Of a stretch of DNA of 39,761 nucleotides, positions 17,886 through 25,490 are shown in pieces. Source of the stretch: Acidimicrobiaceae bacterium (GTDB lineage Bacteria; Actinomycetota; Acidimicrobiia; Acidimicrobiales; Aldehydirespiratoraceae); NCBI GenBank assembly GCA_009842325.1, contig VYFQ01000030.1, positions 14,490 through 54,250 of the forward strand, in the 5' to 3' direction. The position numbers and the translations under genes were made by a program. Position 1 is the stretch's first letter, and each line of letters opens with the position of its first letter. The notes beneath the pieces were generated by a model. That model was not told where the DNA came from, searched no databases, and worked only from the letters and a program-made list of their open reading frames with translations.

Positions 17886-18690
17886 CGCCGCCTCCGGTGA
17901 GGGAGGTGAAGGGGGGGTAGACCAGGATCCCGGCCAGCGCCAGGGCCACGCCGGTGGCGGGCAGCACGATGACCTGGGCCCGCCGGGCGGCCTTCTCGCG
18001 CTCGCGCGAGGTGGTGTCGCGCCACAGGGTGTCGGCCGCCACGAGCACCGCCTCGGAGATGCGGGTGCCGCGCTCGGCCGCGAGGCCCAGCGCCGACACC
18101 ACCGGCGCCAGCGAGTGGACGCCGTAGCGCTCCACGATGTCGACCAGCCCCTCCCAGGCGGGCCGGCGCTGCTGCTGGGCCGCCAGCAGGAACCGGTGCA
18201 GCAGCCGCCACTTGTCGCGCCGCCCGGTCTCGGCGGCGGCGAGCATGGCGATGGTGGGGTCCACGCCGGCGGACACCTGCTGGGCCACCAGCGCGATCCA
18301 CACCCGGATGACCTGGTCGATCTCGGCGCGGGCCTTCTTGGCGGTGTCGCGCACGCCCATCATCGGCAGCACCCAGCCAGCCGCGCCCACCGCCACCACG
18401 GCCAGCACCATGCCGATGGGGCCGCGGCCGGTCAGCACGCCGATCAGCGCGCCGATCGCCAGCCCGGCCAGCAGCCCGCCGAAGCGCTGCACCGCGTACG
18501 ACTCGGGGGTGATGCCGGCCAGGCGCAGATTCTGCTCCTCGCCCTCCTTGATGGTCGGGAGCAGGTCCCGCAGGGTCTCGCCCGGCGTCTGCGCCTCGCC
18601 GGTCCTCCTCGGCGGGCCGATGACGCCGACCCCGACCAGCACCACGCCGGCGAAGAACACCAGGCCCGCGGCGAGGACCAGCAGGCTCAT
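17866..18690 (-). CDS. tadC: Tad pilus inner-membrane platform protein TadC
   Basis: Predicted 274 residues with a type II secretion F (GspF-like) domain. A hydrophobic N-terminal helix (SLLVLAAGLVFFAGVVLVGVGV), a pair of membrane segments at about 70-110, a cytosolic helical domain at about 115-235 (contains QQVSAGVDPTIAMLAAAETG and AERGTRISEAVLVAADTLW), and a C-terminal membrane helix. TadC and TadB form the membrane platform driven by TadA in Tad pilus assembly. The ATG at 18690 overlaps the tadB stop (ATGA), which fixes the start and shows coupling. Confidence 0.88.
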   Translation of the reverse strand: MSLLVLAAGLVFFAGVVLVGVGVIGPPRRTGEAQTPGETLRDLLPTIKEGEEQNLRLAGITPESYAVQRFGGLLAGLAIGALIGVLTGRGPIGMVLAVVAVGAAGWVLPMMGVRDTAKKARAEIDQVIRVWIALVAQQVSAGVDPTIAMLAAAETGRRDKWRLLHRFLLAAQQQRRPAWEGLVDIVERYGVHSLAPVVSALGLAAERGTRISEAVLVAADTLWRDTTSREREKAARRAQVIVLPATGVALALAGILVYPPFTSLTGGGGVGGLP

Positions 18691-19616
18691 ATCGGATCCT
18701 TGGCCCGGCTGGCGCGGCGGGGCGGGACCAGCACCGAGTACTCCTCGCGGACCACCGAGTGGTACACCAGGAACGCGGTCGACATCAGCAGCAGGCCGGC
18801 GATGCCAACGAACACGAGCTGCCCGGTGCCTTCCCGGTAGGGCTCGAAGTAGGCGGGGTTGTTGCGGTACATGAGCACGACCACGCCCCCGGCCAGCCCC
18901 AGCAGCGCGATGGTCTGGGTCCAAAGCTGAACTACAGCTTCAGTCTTGGAGCGGTGCAGGTCGACAACGTCGCTGATCCGGCCGCACAGGTCGAGCAGCG
19001 GGTCGGCCACCGCCCCGCCCGAGGTGGCGGCCATGCGCAGCCCGGCGGCGACCTCGGGCTCCCACACTGTGCCGGACGAGGCGAGCTCGTCGAGCGCCAC
19101 GTCGAGGCCGTCGATCTCCGCGGTGGCCGATATGCGTGCCACGGTGGCCGCGATCTCGGAGGGCGCGTGGTCGACGGTGCCGCGCAGCGACTCGGCAAGG
19201 CCCGACCCGGCCCGGGCCAGCTCGGCCAGCTGGCGGCTCCAGGTCGACCAGGCCAGCGCCTGGCGGGTCTGGCGGCGGCGCCTGGCGGGAGCTGCCATGA
19301 ACGGCGGCAGCAGCGCGCCCAGGCCGCCCAGCAGCATCATCATCCCCAGCAGGCCGGTCGCCGCCCAGCCCGCGGCCGCGCCCCCGATGGCCGCGACCAG
19401 CTGGACCAGCATCAGCGGGCTGGCACGACGCTTCGGCGCGGGACGCGGGCTGCCGGCGCGCGCCGGCGCCGCCGGGTCCGGCCCGGCCCGACCGCGGCGT
19501 GGGGGCCGCGCCGCGCCGGGGCGTCCATTGGGCCGGACCCGGCTCAGCGGCCCGGACAGCGCGACCAGGCAGAGCCCCGCCGCGGCCAGCGCGCCGAACA
19601 CCAGGGCCTGGATCAT
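18687..19616 (-). CDS. tadB: Tad pilus inner-membrane platform protein TadB
   Basis: Predicted 309 residues. N-terminal membrane helix, an Arg/Pro-rich cytosolic stretch (about 25-65), two membrane segments at about 68-110, a GspF-like domain (about 120-225, with QLAELARAGSGLAESLRG and MAATSGGAVADPLLDL), and C-terminal membrane helices at about 225-285. TadB partners TadC in the pilus platform. It begins one base after the tadA stop (TGAG-ATG) and overlaps tadC by four bases, the usual tight tadA-B-C order. Confidence 0.88.
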   Translation of the reverse strand: MIQALVFGALAAAGLCLVALSGPLSRVRPNGRPGAARPPRRGRAGPDPAAPARAGSPRPAPKRRASPLMLVQLVAAIGGAAAGWAATGLLGMMMLLGGLGALLPPFMAAPARRRRQTRQALAWSTWSRQLAELARAGSGLAESLRGTVDHAPSEIAATVARISATAEIDGLDVALDELASSGTVWEPEVAAGLRMAATSGGAVADPLLDLCGRISDVVDLHRSKTEAVVQLWTQTIALLGLAGGVVVLMYRNNPAYFEPYREGTGQLVFVGIAGLLLMSTAFLVYHSVVREEYSVLVPPRRASRAKDPI

Positions 19617-19617
19617 C

Positions 19618-20895
19618 TCAGCCGTCCTCGGGCCACTGCGTGACGTCGAGGCCGCCCTCCAGGATCCTCTCGAGCACCTCGGGGTTGCAGGGGCGGCCGA
19701 ACAGCTCCAGGGGACCGCCCCGTTGGCGGCGCCCGAAGATGTCGTGCATCTCGAAGCGGTCGCCCTCGGAGCCGACCACCTCCGAGATGGTGTTCACACC
19801 CCGGAACCCGGTGCGGGGGTCGCCCCGCAAGTGCACCACCAGGTGGATCACCTCCGCAGCCTCCTGCATCAGCGCCGACTGGGCCGGCGAGCCGACCGCG
19901 CCCAAGCAGTAGCGCACCAGCCGGGCCAGCGCCTGGCGGGCCGACGACGCGTGGATGGTGGCCATCGACCCGTCGGACCCGGTGCCGCAGGCGGACAGGA
20001 AGGTGGCCGCCTCGGGGCCGCGCAGCTCGCCCACGATCACCCGGTCGGCGCCCGAGCGCAGCGACCGCTTGGCCAGCTCCTCCATGTGGATCTCGCCCGA
20101 GCCGTCGCTGTTGGCCTCCCGGGTCTCCACCGCAAAGGTGAGCGGATGGGACTCGTCCAGGAACAGCTCGAAGGTCTGCTCGAGGGTGCACACGATCTCC
20201 GCGGGGCCGATCTCGGCCAGCAGCGCCCGCAGCAGGGTGGTCTTGCCCGCGCTCAGGGCGCCGCACACCAGCACGTTGGCCGGCGCCGGGGGCCTCACCG
20301 CGGCCCGCAGGAAGTCGGCGGCCTGCTGCGACAGCGACCCGCCGGCCACGAGGTCCTCCAAGCGGATGGCCCGGTGGCGGTGGCAGCGCACCGTCAGGAA
20401 CGGCGTGCCGCACACCGCCATCGCCGCGAAGATCCGCTCGCCGGTCTTGAGCCGCAGGTCCAGCAGCGGCGCCGACTGGTCGAAGCGCCGCCCGGTCTGG
20501 CCGTGGGTGGTGGCCAGGTGCGAGATGTAGCGGATCATGTCGTCCTCGTCGGCGAACACCGGCTCCCGCACATGCTCCTGGCGGCCGCCTGAGAGGCTGA
20601 GCACCGCGTAGTCCGGTCCGAACACATAGATGTTCTCCACATCGGAGCGGCGCAGGAACCGCTCCATGGGCCCGGCCCCCAGCAGGGCCGCGAGCTGGTC
20701 CCACACCCAGTCCAGGTCGTCATCGGAGAGCATGCGGCCGGTCTCGTTGAGCGCCTCGGCCTCCCGGGCGCGTACGGCGGAGGCGGCGGTGTCGCGGCAG
20801 GCCTCGAGCGTGTCGGTGCCGCCGGTGGAGGCGTTCAGGCGGACCTCGCGGACCTCCGGCAGCACCGCCTCCCAGATCTCCTCGCGCAGCGCCAC
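19618..20895 (-). CDS. tadA: Tad pilus assembly ATPase TadA/CpaF
   Basis: Predicted 425 residues, a secretion ATPase of the CpaF/TadA (GspE-like) family that powers Flp pilus extension from the cytosolic face of the membrane. An N-terminal domain (about 1-130) is followed by the ATPase core: Walker A GALSAGKT (about 212-219), the Asp/Glu-box segment CTLEQTFEL (about 236-244), Walker B VIVGELRG (about 286-293) and His box GSMATIHASS (about 309-318). The start is placed at GTG 20895 because a GGAGG lies about eight bases upstream; a TTG at 20901 overlapping the previous stop is the alternative, six bases longer. Length is normal for CpaF. First of the tadA-B-C trio. Confidence 0.92.
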   Translation of the reverse strand: MALREEIWEAVLPEVREVRLNASTGGTDTLEACRDTAASAVRAREAEALNETGRMLSDDDLDWVWDQLAALLGAGPMERFLRRSDVENIYVFGPDYAVLSLSGGRQEHVREPVFADEDDMIRYISHLATTHGQTGRRFDQSAPLLDLRLKTGERIFAAMAVCGTPFLTVRCHRHRAIRLEDLVAGGSLSQQAADFLRAAVRPPAPANVLVCGALSAGKTTLLRALLAEIGPAEIVCTLEQTFELFLDESHPLTFAVETREANSDGSGEIHMEELAKRSLRSGADRVIVGELRGPEAATFLSACGTGSDGSMATIHASSARQALARLVRYCLGAVGSPAQSALMQEAAEVIHLVVHLRGDPRTGFRGVNTISEVVGSEGDRFEMHDIFGRRQRGGPLELFGRPCNPEVLERILEGGLDVTQWPEDG

Positions 20896-20897
20896 CG

Positions 20898-21806
20898 TCA
20901 ACCCCTCCGCTCGTCGGTTGCCTCGACGACCTGGCCTCCCCGGCGCGCTGCCTCGGTGGGAGCCCCATTGACGTTGGTGACTTCCGTCGGACCCTCCAGC
21001 GCACCCAACGCCTCGACCTGCGTCGCAGGCGCTTCGGTGACGCGGTGCGTCGCCAACTGCGAGGCGACCAAGCGCGAGTAGGACAGCAGGCGGCCCGCGA
21101 TCTCATCGACGCTGCGCACCAAGGCCCGGTCCCGGCGCCCGCCTCCCAGACGCAACATCCTCTCCTCGTCGACGACCGGCACTCTCCCGGCCACATGCAT
21201 GCCCGTCGCCGCGCCGACCTCGTCGTCGCCGAGGGGACAGTCGCCCTCCACGATGAGCGCCCGGTGCGGGCACCGCCGGCCCGACAGGTCGAAGCCTCGG
21301 CACAGCGCCCCGAGCGCCTCGGCCGCCTCGACGGACTCCACCGGGGCCAGCAGCACGAGTACAGCGCCCGCCTGCACCGCCGGCGCCAGCCTCCGCGCGC
21401 CCGCCGGGAACGAGGACGCCACGATCACGGAGCGTTCACGGTCCACCGAGGCGAGCTCGCCGGTCTGCTCGGCCAGCCACGCCGCCGCGTGCTCGCCGCC
21501 ATCGGGGTGGAACGGTGCGAACAGCGCCCACAGCGATCCCGCGCCGGCGTCGAGGCTGTAGCAGTGTTCGGCCAGCAGTCGCAGGGTCATCGGCTGACGG
21601 GCCACCATCAGCGACGGCAGGCCCCGCGCCGCCGGCGAGTAGTCGGCGTGGGCGACCTCGCCGAGGCGCCGGGCCAGCCGGGAGCCGGTGGTGTCGGCGT
21701 CCACGAACAGCGCCTGCTCGCCCGCCTCGCTCCGGCGGCGGGCAAGGGCCAGCCCCACCGCCCCGGCGTCGAGGCGGGCGCCCTCGGCGGCCAGGAGCAC
21801 TAGCAC
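20898..21806 (-). CDS. CpaE/TadZ-like ParA/MinD-family protein, degenerate P-loop
   Basis: Predicted 302 residues. Its position between CpaB-like and tadA is that of cpaE/tadZ, the ParA/MinD-like factor that places the pilus at the pole. The MinD-type core is seen as strand 1 (VLVLLAAEG), the segment LFVDADTTGSRLARRLG (Walker A' region), SVIVASSFP and AVLVLLAPVESVEAAEAL. The deviant Walker A (KGGxGKT) is absent: the loop reads EGARLDAGAVG with no GKT, so ATP binding may be lost, as in some TadZ proteins. GTG start with GGAGG five bases upstream; the N-terminus is short for the family, and the frame stays open upstream without a start codon. The C-terminal 60 residues look disordered. Confidence 0.72.
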   Translation of the reverse strand: MLVLLAAEGARLDAGAVGLALARRRSEAGEQALFVDADTTGSRLARRLGEVAHADYSPAARGLPSLMVARQPMTLRLLAEHCYSLDAGAGSLWALFAPFHPDGGEHAAAWLAEQTGELASVDRERSVIVASSFPAGARRLAPAVQAGAVLVLLAPVESVEAAEALGALCRGFDLSGRRCPHRALIVEGDCPLGDDEVGAATGMHVAGRVPVVDEERMLRLGGGRRDRALVRSVDEIAGRLLSYSRLVASQLATHRVTEAPATQVEALGALEGPTEVTNVNGAPTEAARRGGQVVEATDERRG

Positions 21807-21879
21807 GGCCGCCTCCGGCGCCTTCCGCCGGCGGCGCGGCGGCCGGGCCCCGCCGGCGGCGTCGGTGATGCCTCCGGCG

Positions 21880-23154
21880 TCACGATCCGCTCCCGGATTC
21901 CCGGACCGACCTCTGCCAGGCCTCGTGCCACTGCGCGTTCAGCCGGGCTGACATGTCGTCGATGTCGGAGCCCGGCGGCACCGGCAGCACCATGGGCTCC
22001 GCGCCCAGCTCGGTGGGCAGCGACCGCCAGTACTGCCACTCCTCGGGCGGCAGGAACATCCTCATCTGGCCGTCGGCGAAGTTCTCCAGCACGAGCGAGC
22101 CGAGCACCTCGCGGGGGCGGCCCGGGTCGTTGCCCAGCGGCTCGGCGCCGGGGTCGACCAGCAGCACAAGGGCTCCCTCGTCGACGCTGGTGGGCACCAG
22201 GCTCGTGTCGAACGACACGATCACCTCCAACTCGCCCGGCCCGGCCACCGGCTCGGCCTCGGCGGCGGCCTCGGCGACGGCCAACGCGACAGCCTCGACG
22301 TCCTCGGCCCACTGCGCCCGCCACAGCGCGTCCCAGGCCCTGGCCACCTCCTCGGCGTCGTCTCCGTCACCCAGAGGCATCACCATCAGCGAGCCGCCGA
22401 CCTCCTCCAGCCGCGCGTCCCATTCCGCCCACTGCTCCGGCGGCAGGAACAGCCGCATCCTCGACCCGTCGAAGTTGGTGAGCCGGAACGCACGGACCAC
22501 CTGGCGGGGCCTGCCCTCGCCGTCCTCGCCGGGGGGCTGGCCCGGGTCCACCAGCAGCACCTCGTCTCCGTCGAACACGCCCTGGGTGGCCAGGGTCAGG
22601 TCCAGGGGGACGATCACCTCCAACTCCGATCCCTCCGCCCCGCTCTCGGCCTCGCGGACCATGTCGAAGCGCACCAGGCTGCCGGCCGCGATCGGCTGCA
22701 CCGCCACCATCCCCTCATAGAACAGGGGCGCCGTCGCGGTCCACGGCTCGTGGGGGATCGCCGGATCCAGCAGCACCAGGGCCGAGGTGAAGTCGGCAGC
22801 ACTCACGGTCTCGCCGTCGGCGATGTCGCGGGCGGCCACCAGCACCGGAGTGCGCTCGTCGAAGGCGTCGGAGGTCAGGTAGAACCCCATCACGCTGGCG
22901 ACCAGCACGAACACTCCCGCGACGATGAGCAGGATCCGCTTGGTGGACTCGGGCATCTGGCGGCGGGTCCTCCGGGCCCGGGCCGCCCGCGGCGAGGGCG
23001 CCCCCTCGCCGTCGAGCTCGGCCGGCCGGCCCGGCTCCGGTGATCCGGCCTCGGGCGAATCGGCCTTCCGGCGGCGCCTCGATCGGCCCCGACGGGGTGC
23101 GTCTGGCTCGGAGTTGATGTCGGCGTCCGTCAAGTTGCTGACCCCGTGGTGCAA
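21880..23154 (-). CDS. cpaB: CpaB/RcpC-like Tad assembly protein with duplicated C-domain
   Basis: Predicted 424 residues. A basic, Pro/Glu-rich cytosolic leader (to about 70), one membrane helix (RILLIVAGVFVLVASVMGF), then a SAF domain (VLVAARDIADGETVSAADF, about 103-165) as in CpaB/RcpC, which acts outside the membrane in Flp pilus assembly. The rest is an internal duplication of about 105 residues: ELEVIVPLDLTL to about 290 and ELEVIVSFDTSL to the end, each with a VLLVDPG strand and an MR.FLPPE.W motif. The first in-frame start is TTG at 23154 with no clear ribosome binding site; a TTG at 23133 or a later start is possible. First gene of the tad operon and divergent from the coiled-coil gene. 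Confidence 0.78.
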   Translation of the reverse strand: MHHGVSNLTDADINSEPDAPRRGRSRRRRKADSPEAGSPEPGRPAELDGEGAPSPRAARARRTRRQMPESTKRILLIVAGVFVLVASVMGFYLTSDAFDERTPVLVAARDIADGETVSAADFTSALVLLDPAIPHEPWTATAPLFYEGMVAVQPIAAGSLVRFDMVREAESGAEGSELEVIVPLDLTLATQGVFDGDEVLLVDPGQPPGEDGEGRPRQVVRAFRLTNFDGSRMRLFLPPEQWAEWDARLEEVGGSLMVMPLGDGDDAEEVARAWDALWRAQWAEDVEAVALAVAEAAAEAEPVAGPGELEVIVSFDTSLVPTSVDEGALVLLVDPGAEPLGNDPGRPREVLGSLVLENFADGQMRMFLPPEEWQYWRSLPTELGAEPMVLPVPPGSDIDDMSARLNAQWHEAWQRSVRESGSGS

Positions 23155-23303
23155 TCAGAGCGCCTGTCAGGACGCTGGCTTGTATGACAATACATGAGTT
23201 GATATGCTGACCAACGAGCCTTGCCACCGGGTGTCAGCGGTGTGCCAACCAGTACGACACGACCCGACAGGACCCCTGCCGCGAGACCCCTGCGAGGCTC
23301 CCC

Positions 23304-23771
23304 GTGACCGCAACCGCCCCGAATCCCGCCGCCGAGGCGACCCCGATGGCCGACACCCCCGACATGCCACCCGACCCGCCCGCGGAGGCGACCGCCGCCG
23401 CGGAGCCGACCGCGGCCGGGGCACGGACCCGCCGGTGGGCCATCCTCGGCGACAACCCGCTCCAGACCGTGCTCGCCACCGCCGTGGTGGCGCTGCTCCT
23501 GTTCATTCTCAACGACCACAGCAACCGCCTTGACCGCCTGGAGGACGCCGTGGCGGATGGGTTCGCCGCGCAGAACGCCAAGATCGACGAGCTCGACGCC
23601 AAGATCGATGAGGTCGACCGGAGGCTGACCGCACAGATTGCCGAACTCGACCGGAAGCTGACCGCGCTGATCGCCGCGCTGAACAAGACCGACGAGGTCG
23701 ACGCCGCCCTCGAGGGCAGGCTCCTGGACTCCGAGCCCGCGGCTGCCGGGCCCGGCGGCGCGCCAGGCTGA
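23304..23771 (+). CDS. Single-pass membrane protein with C-terminal coiled coil
   Basis: Predicted 155 residues, family not recognised by name. An Ala/Pro-rich N-terminal 45 residues, a membrane helix (LQTVLATAVVALLLFIL, about 50-67), then a continuous heptad coiled coil (about 72-135) built from repeats such as KIDELDAK, KIDEVDRR, QIAELDRK and LTALIAAL. The GTG start has a GAGG seven bases upstream; an internal ATG (residue 15) is an alternative. It stands between the cpaB-led operon and the major pilin, reading the other way from both. Likely a membrane-tethered oligomer; a link to the pilus is suggested only by location. Confidence 0.65.
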   Translation: MTATAPNPAAEATPMADTPDMPPDPPAEATAAAEPTAAGARTRRWAILGDNPLQTVLATAVVALLLFILNDHSNRLDRLEDAVADGFAAQNAKIDELDAKIDEVDRRLTAQIAELDRKLTALIAALNKTDEVDAALEGRLLDSEPAAAGPGGAPG

Positions 23772-23797
23772 CCCCGCCGTCCCGCGGAGGCCGCTGC

Positions 23798-23911
23798 TCA
23801 GCCCACCTCGCACTGCACCTGGGCCTTGGTGGCTGTGGCCGCCTGTTCGTCGCCCGCCGCCGCGTATCCGGCCGCGACTGCGTCGAAGGCTGTTCCGCCG
23901 GTCGAGTTCAT
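23798..23911 (-). CDS. Possible small ORF or pilin-like remnant
   Basis: A 37-codon frame (MNSTGGTAFDAV to VQCEVG) begins at ATG 23911 with an AGGAG ten bases upstream and stops at 23798. Codon third positions are mostly G/C, as in real genes here, and the frame stays open for some distance upstream without a good start. The Ala-rich, single-Cys end vaguely resembles pilin C-termini of this locus. It may be a small gene, the tail of a decayed pilin duplicate, or chance. Confidence 0.3.
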   Translation of the reverse strand: MNSTGGTAFDAVAAGYAAAGDEQAATATKAQVQCEVG

Positions 23912-23988
23912 CCCGTCCAAGCTCCTCAAGCGGTCGGGTGGGCACCAGGCGACTAGACGGCAGCCTGATGCCCACCGACTGCTACGCC

Positions 23989-24456
23989 CTACGTGACTAC
24001 GCAGCCTTGCGTCTCTGGGTCAGCAAACAATGCCTCCCATGCAGCGGCGGTGAAGGTACTCCCCGCGCTGTAGGTCCAAGTCACGTCGAGGTCATCGACA
24101 TCCGAATAGACGAGTTCGATCTCTTCGCAGTCTCGCTCATATTCGTCGGCAGCGTCGTCGAACACGGTGGCAGACAAAGTGGCGGTACCAAAATCGTGAT
24201 CTGCGGCTCTCCCGGTGATCCTGGCCCCGGCGACCTTTGCGGCCGTCTTGCGAGCCGACTGACCTTCTATCTGCTCGGACGTATCGCTGATCACGTTCGT
24301 GACCAGCACGACCGCTAGGGCGGCTAGGCCGGCTACGGCGGCGACTATCAGGAGCCACTCGAGGGTGGTCAGGCCGCTGTCGTCGCGGCGCTTCGGCAGT
24401 TGCCTGTCGAGCGCTTGCTTCAGCGAGCGGGCGGGACGGGTGAAGGTATCAGTCAT
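23989..24456 (-). CDS. Flp-type pilin with extended C-terminal domain
   Basis: Predicted 155 residues. A basic leader (KQALDRQLPKRRDDSG) is followed by LTTLEWLLIVAAVAGLAALAV, a prepilin helix with Glu at +5 after Gly, the substrate signature for CpaA/TadV. After the helix comes a polar helix (SEQIEGQSARKTAAKVAGAR) and a small globular end with two Cys (YERDCEEIE and the C-terminal QGCVVT). Typical Flp pilins are only 50-80 residues, so the extra domain is notable. Start at ATG 24456 is chosen for the AAGGAG eight bases upstream; an ATG at 24495 has none. It stands alone, divergent from the prepilin peptidase, which fits separate high expression of a major pilin. Confidence 0.82.
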   Translation of the reverse strand: MTDTFTRPARSLKQALDRQLPKRRDDSGLTTLEWLLIVAAVAGLAALAVVLVTNVISDTSEQIEGQSARKTAAKVAGARITGRAADHDFGTATLSATVFDDAADEYERDCEEIELVYSDVDDLDVTWTYSAGSTFTAAAWEALFADPETQGCVVT

Positions 24457-24526
24457 CGGTAATGCTCCTTGTGGGGATCGTTGGTCAATCGACATGGGCG
24501 CGGCCTGAGGCGGCCGCCGCGGCTAT

Positions 24527-24534
24527 GGGGGGGG
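24527..24534. repeat. G8 homopolymer tract
   Basis: Eight consecutive G in the region between the divergent pilin and prepilin peptidase genes. Confidence 0.9.
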
Positions 24535-24619
24535 CTTCCTGGCGGGGTCGCCTGTCCCGGGGGCCTTGCGCCGTAGGCTTCATGGTTCTCGCCGAATGGC
24601 TCGACGGTTCACAGAATCC

Positions 24620-24628
24620 GGGGGGGGG
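24620..24628. repeat. G9 homopolymer tract at the cpaA ribosome binding site
   Basis: Nine consecutive G run directly into the ribosome binding site (GGAGAGAC, then ATG at 24635) of the prepilin peptidase gene. Length change here would alter the Shine-Dalgarno context. Confidence 0.9.
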
Positions 24629-24634
24629 AGAGAC

Positions 24635-25117
24635 ATGAGTGCCGGGCTGGTTTGGGCCGCGGTGGCGGTGTGGGCGGCGATGGGCGTCTACGTGTCGGTC
24701 ACCGACATACGCCGGGCTGTGATCCCGCGCCGGGCCGTGTGGCCGGCCGGTGGGGCGGTGGCGGTGCTGCTGGGCGCGGCGGCTCTGGCCGCGGGCGAGC
24801 TGGCCCGCTTCGGCTGGGCCGTGGCGGTCGCCGCCGCGGTGGCCCTGGCGCTGGAGGTCGTCTACCGGCGGTGGCCCGACAAGATGGGCTTCGGCGACGT
24901 GCGCCTCATAGTGGTCAACAGCCTGCTGGCCGGCTGGTGGGGTCCGGCCTGGGCGCTGTGGGCCCTGATGGCCGGAGCGCTCGCCGAGTGGCCGGTAGCC
25001 GTCGTGGCGCTGGCCCGTCACGGCCGCGGCGCCCGGGTGCGCTGGGCTCCGGCGCTGGTGGCCGGCACCGCGGCCGTATTGGCGTGGCGCCTGTGGGCCG
25101 AGGGACCGCTGCCGTAG
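24635..25117 (+). CDS. cpaA: Prepilin peptidase CpaA/TadV (A24 aspartic protease)
   Basis: Predicted 160 residues, a polytopic membrane protein with about five hydrophobic segments. It cleaves the leader of Flp-type prepilins at the cytosolic face of the membrane. Both catalytic Asp motifs are visible: VSVTDIRRAVIPRR near residue 23 and the GxGD-type MGFGDVRL near residue 87. It is the short CpaA/TadV form without the N-methylating domain of PilD. The start ATG is supported by the purine-rich GGAGAGAC just upstream. The pilin and the tad operons on either side supply its substrates. Confidence 0.9.
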   Translation: MSAGLVWAAVAVWAAMGVYVSVTDIRRAVIPRRAVWPAGGAVAVLLGAAALAAGELARFGWAVAVAAAVALALEVVYRRWPDKMGFGDVRLIVVNSLLAGWWGPAWALWALMAGALAEWPVAVVALARHGRGARVRWAPALVAGTAAVLAWRLWAEGPLP

Positions 25118-25167
25118 CGGGACGCGATCCGAGCACGCCCCGACCCGCCCGGGCGCGACCAGCCATA

Positions 25168-25176
25168 CCCCCCCCC
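25168..25176. repeat. C9 homopolymer tract
   Basis: Nine consecutive C about 50 bases after the prepilin peptidase stop, the third long homopolymer within about 650 bases. Confidence 0.9.
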
Positions 25177-25413
25177 GGCGGAGAAGCCGAAGCAGGACAC
25201 GAGGCGGCGCCGGCTCGCTCTATGAGGACTAGAGATACTCACCATCGCGTATGTGTCGTTTTCCTCTTGCTCAGCTCTTGGATAGACCAATCGAAGGAGC
25301 CGACATCATACTTCACATGAGGAAAGACGCAATACGCGTCGAGCATGGGATGGCTCAGCCTTATGATGTATGCGCTTGGAACGAGAAGCATGGTGCCCCT
25401 TCTCGCGGATGGC

Positions 25414-25464
25414 ATATGTATTTGCTGATTAACTGGAAGAGGATGAGCGATATATGTATCTGCT
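25414..25464. repeat. Direct repeat ATATGTATyTGCT, possible operator pair
   Basis: ATATGTATTTGCT at 25414-25426 recurs as ATATGTATCTGCT at 25452-25464, with start points 38 bases apart, in the AT-rich leader before the kinase gene. It could be a regulator-binding pair; no factor is known. Confidence 0.4.
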
Positions 25465-25490
25465 CTCGGGTCAGGGCTTATAGTGTGCTG

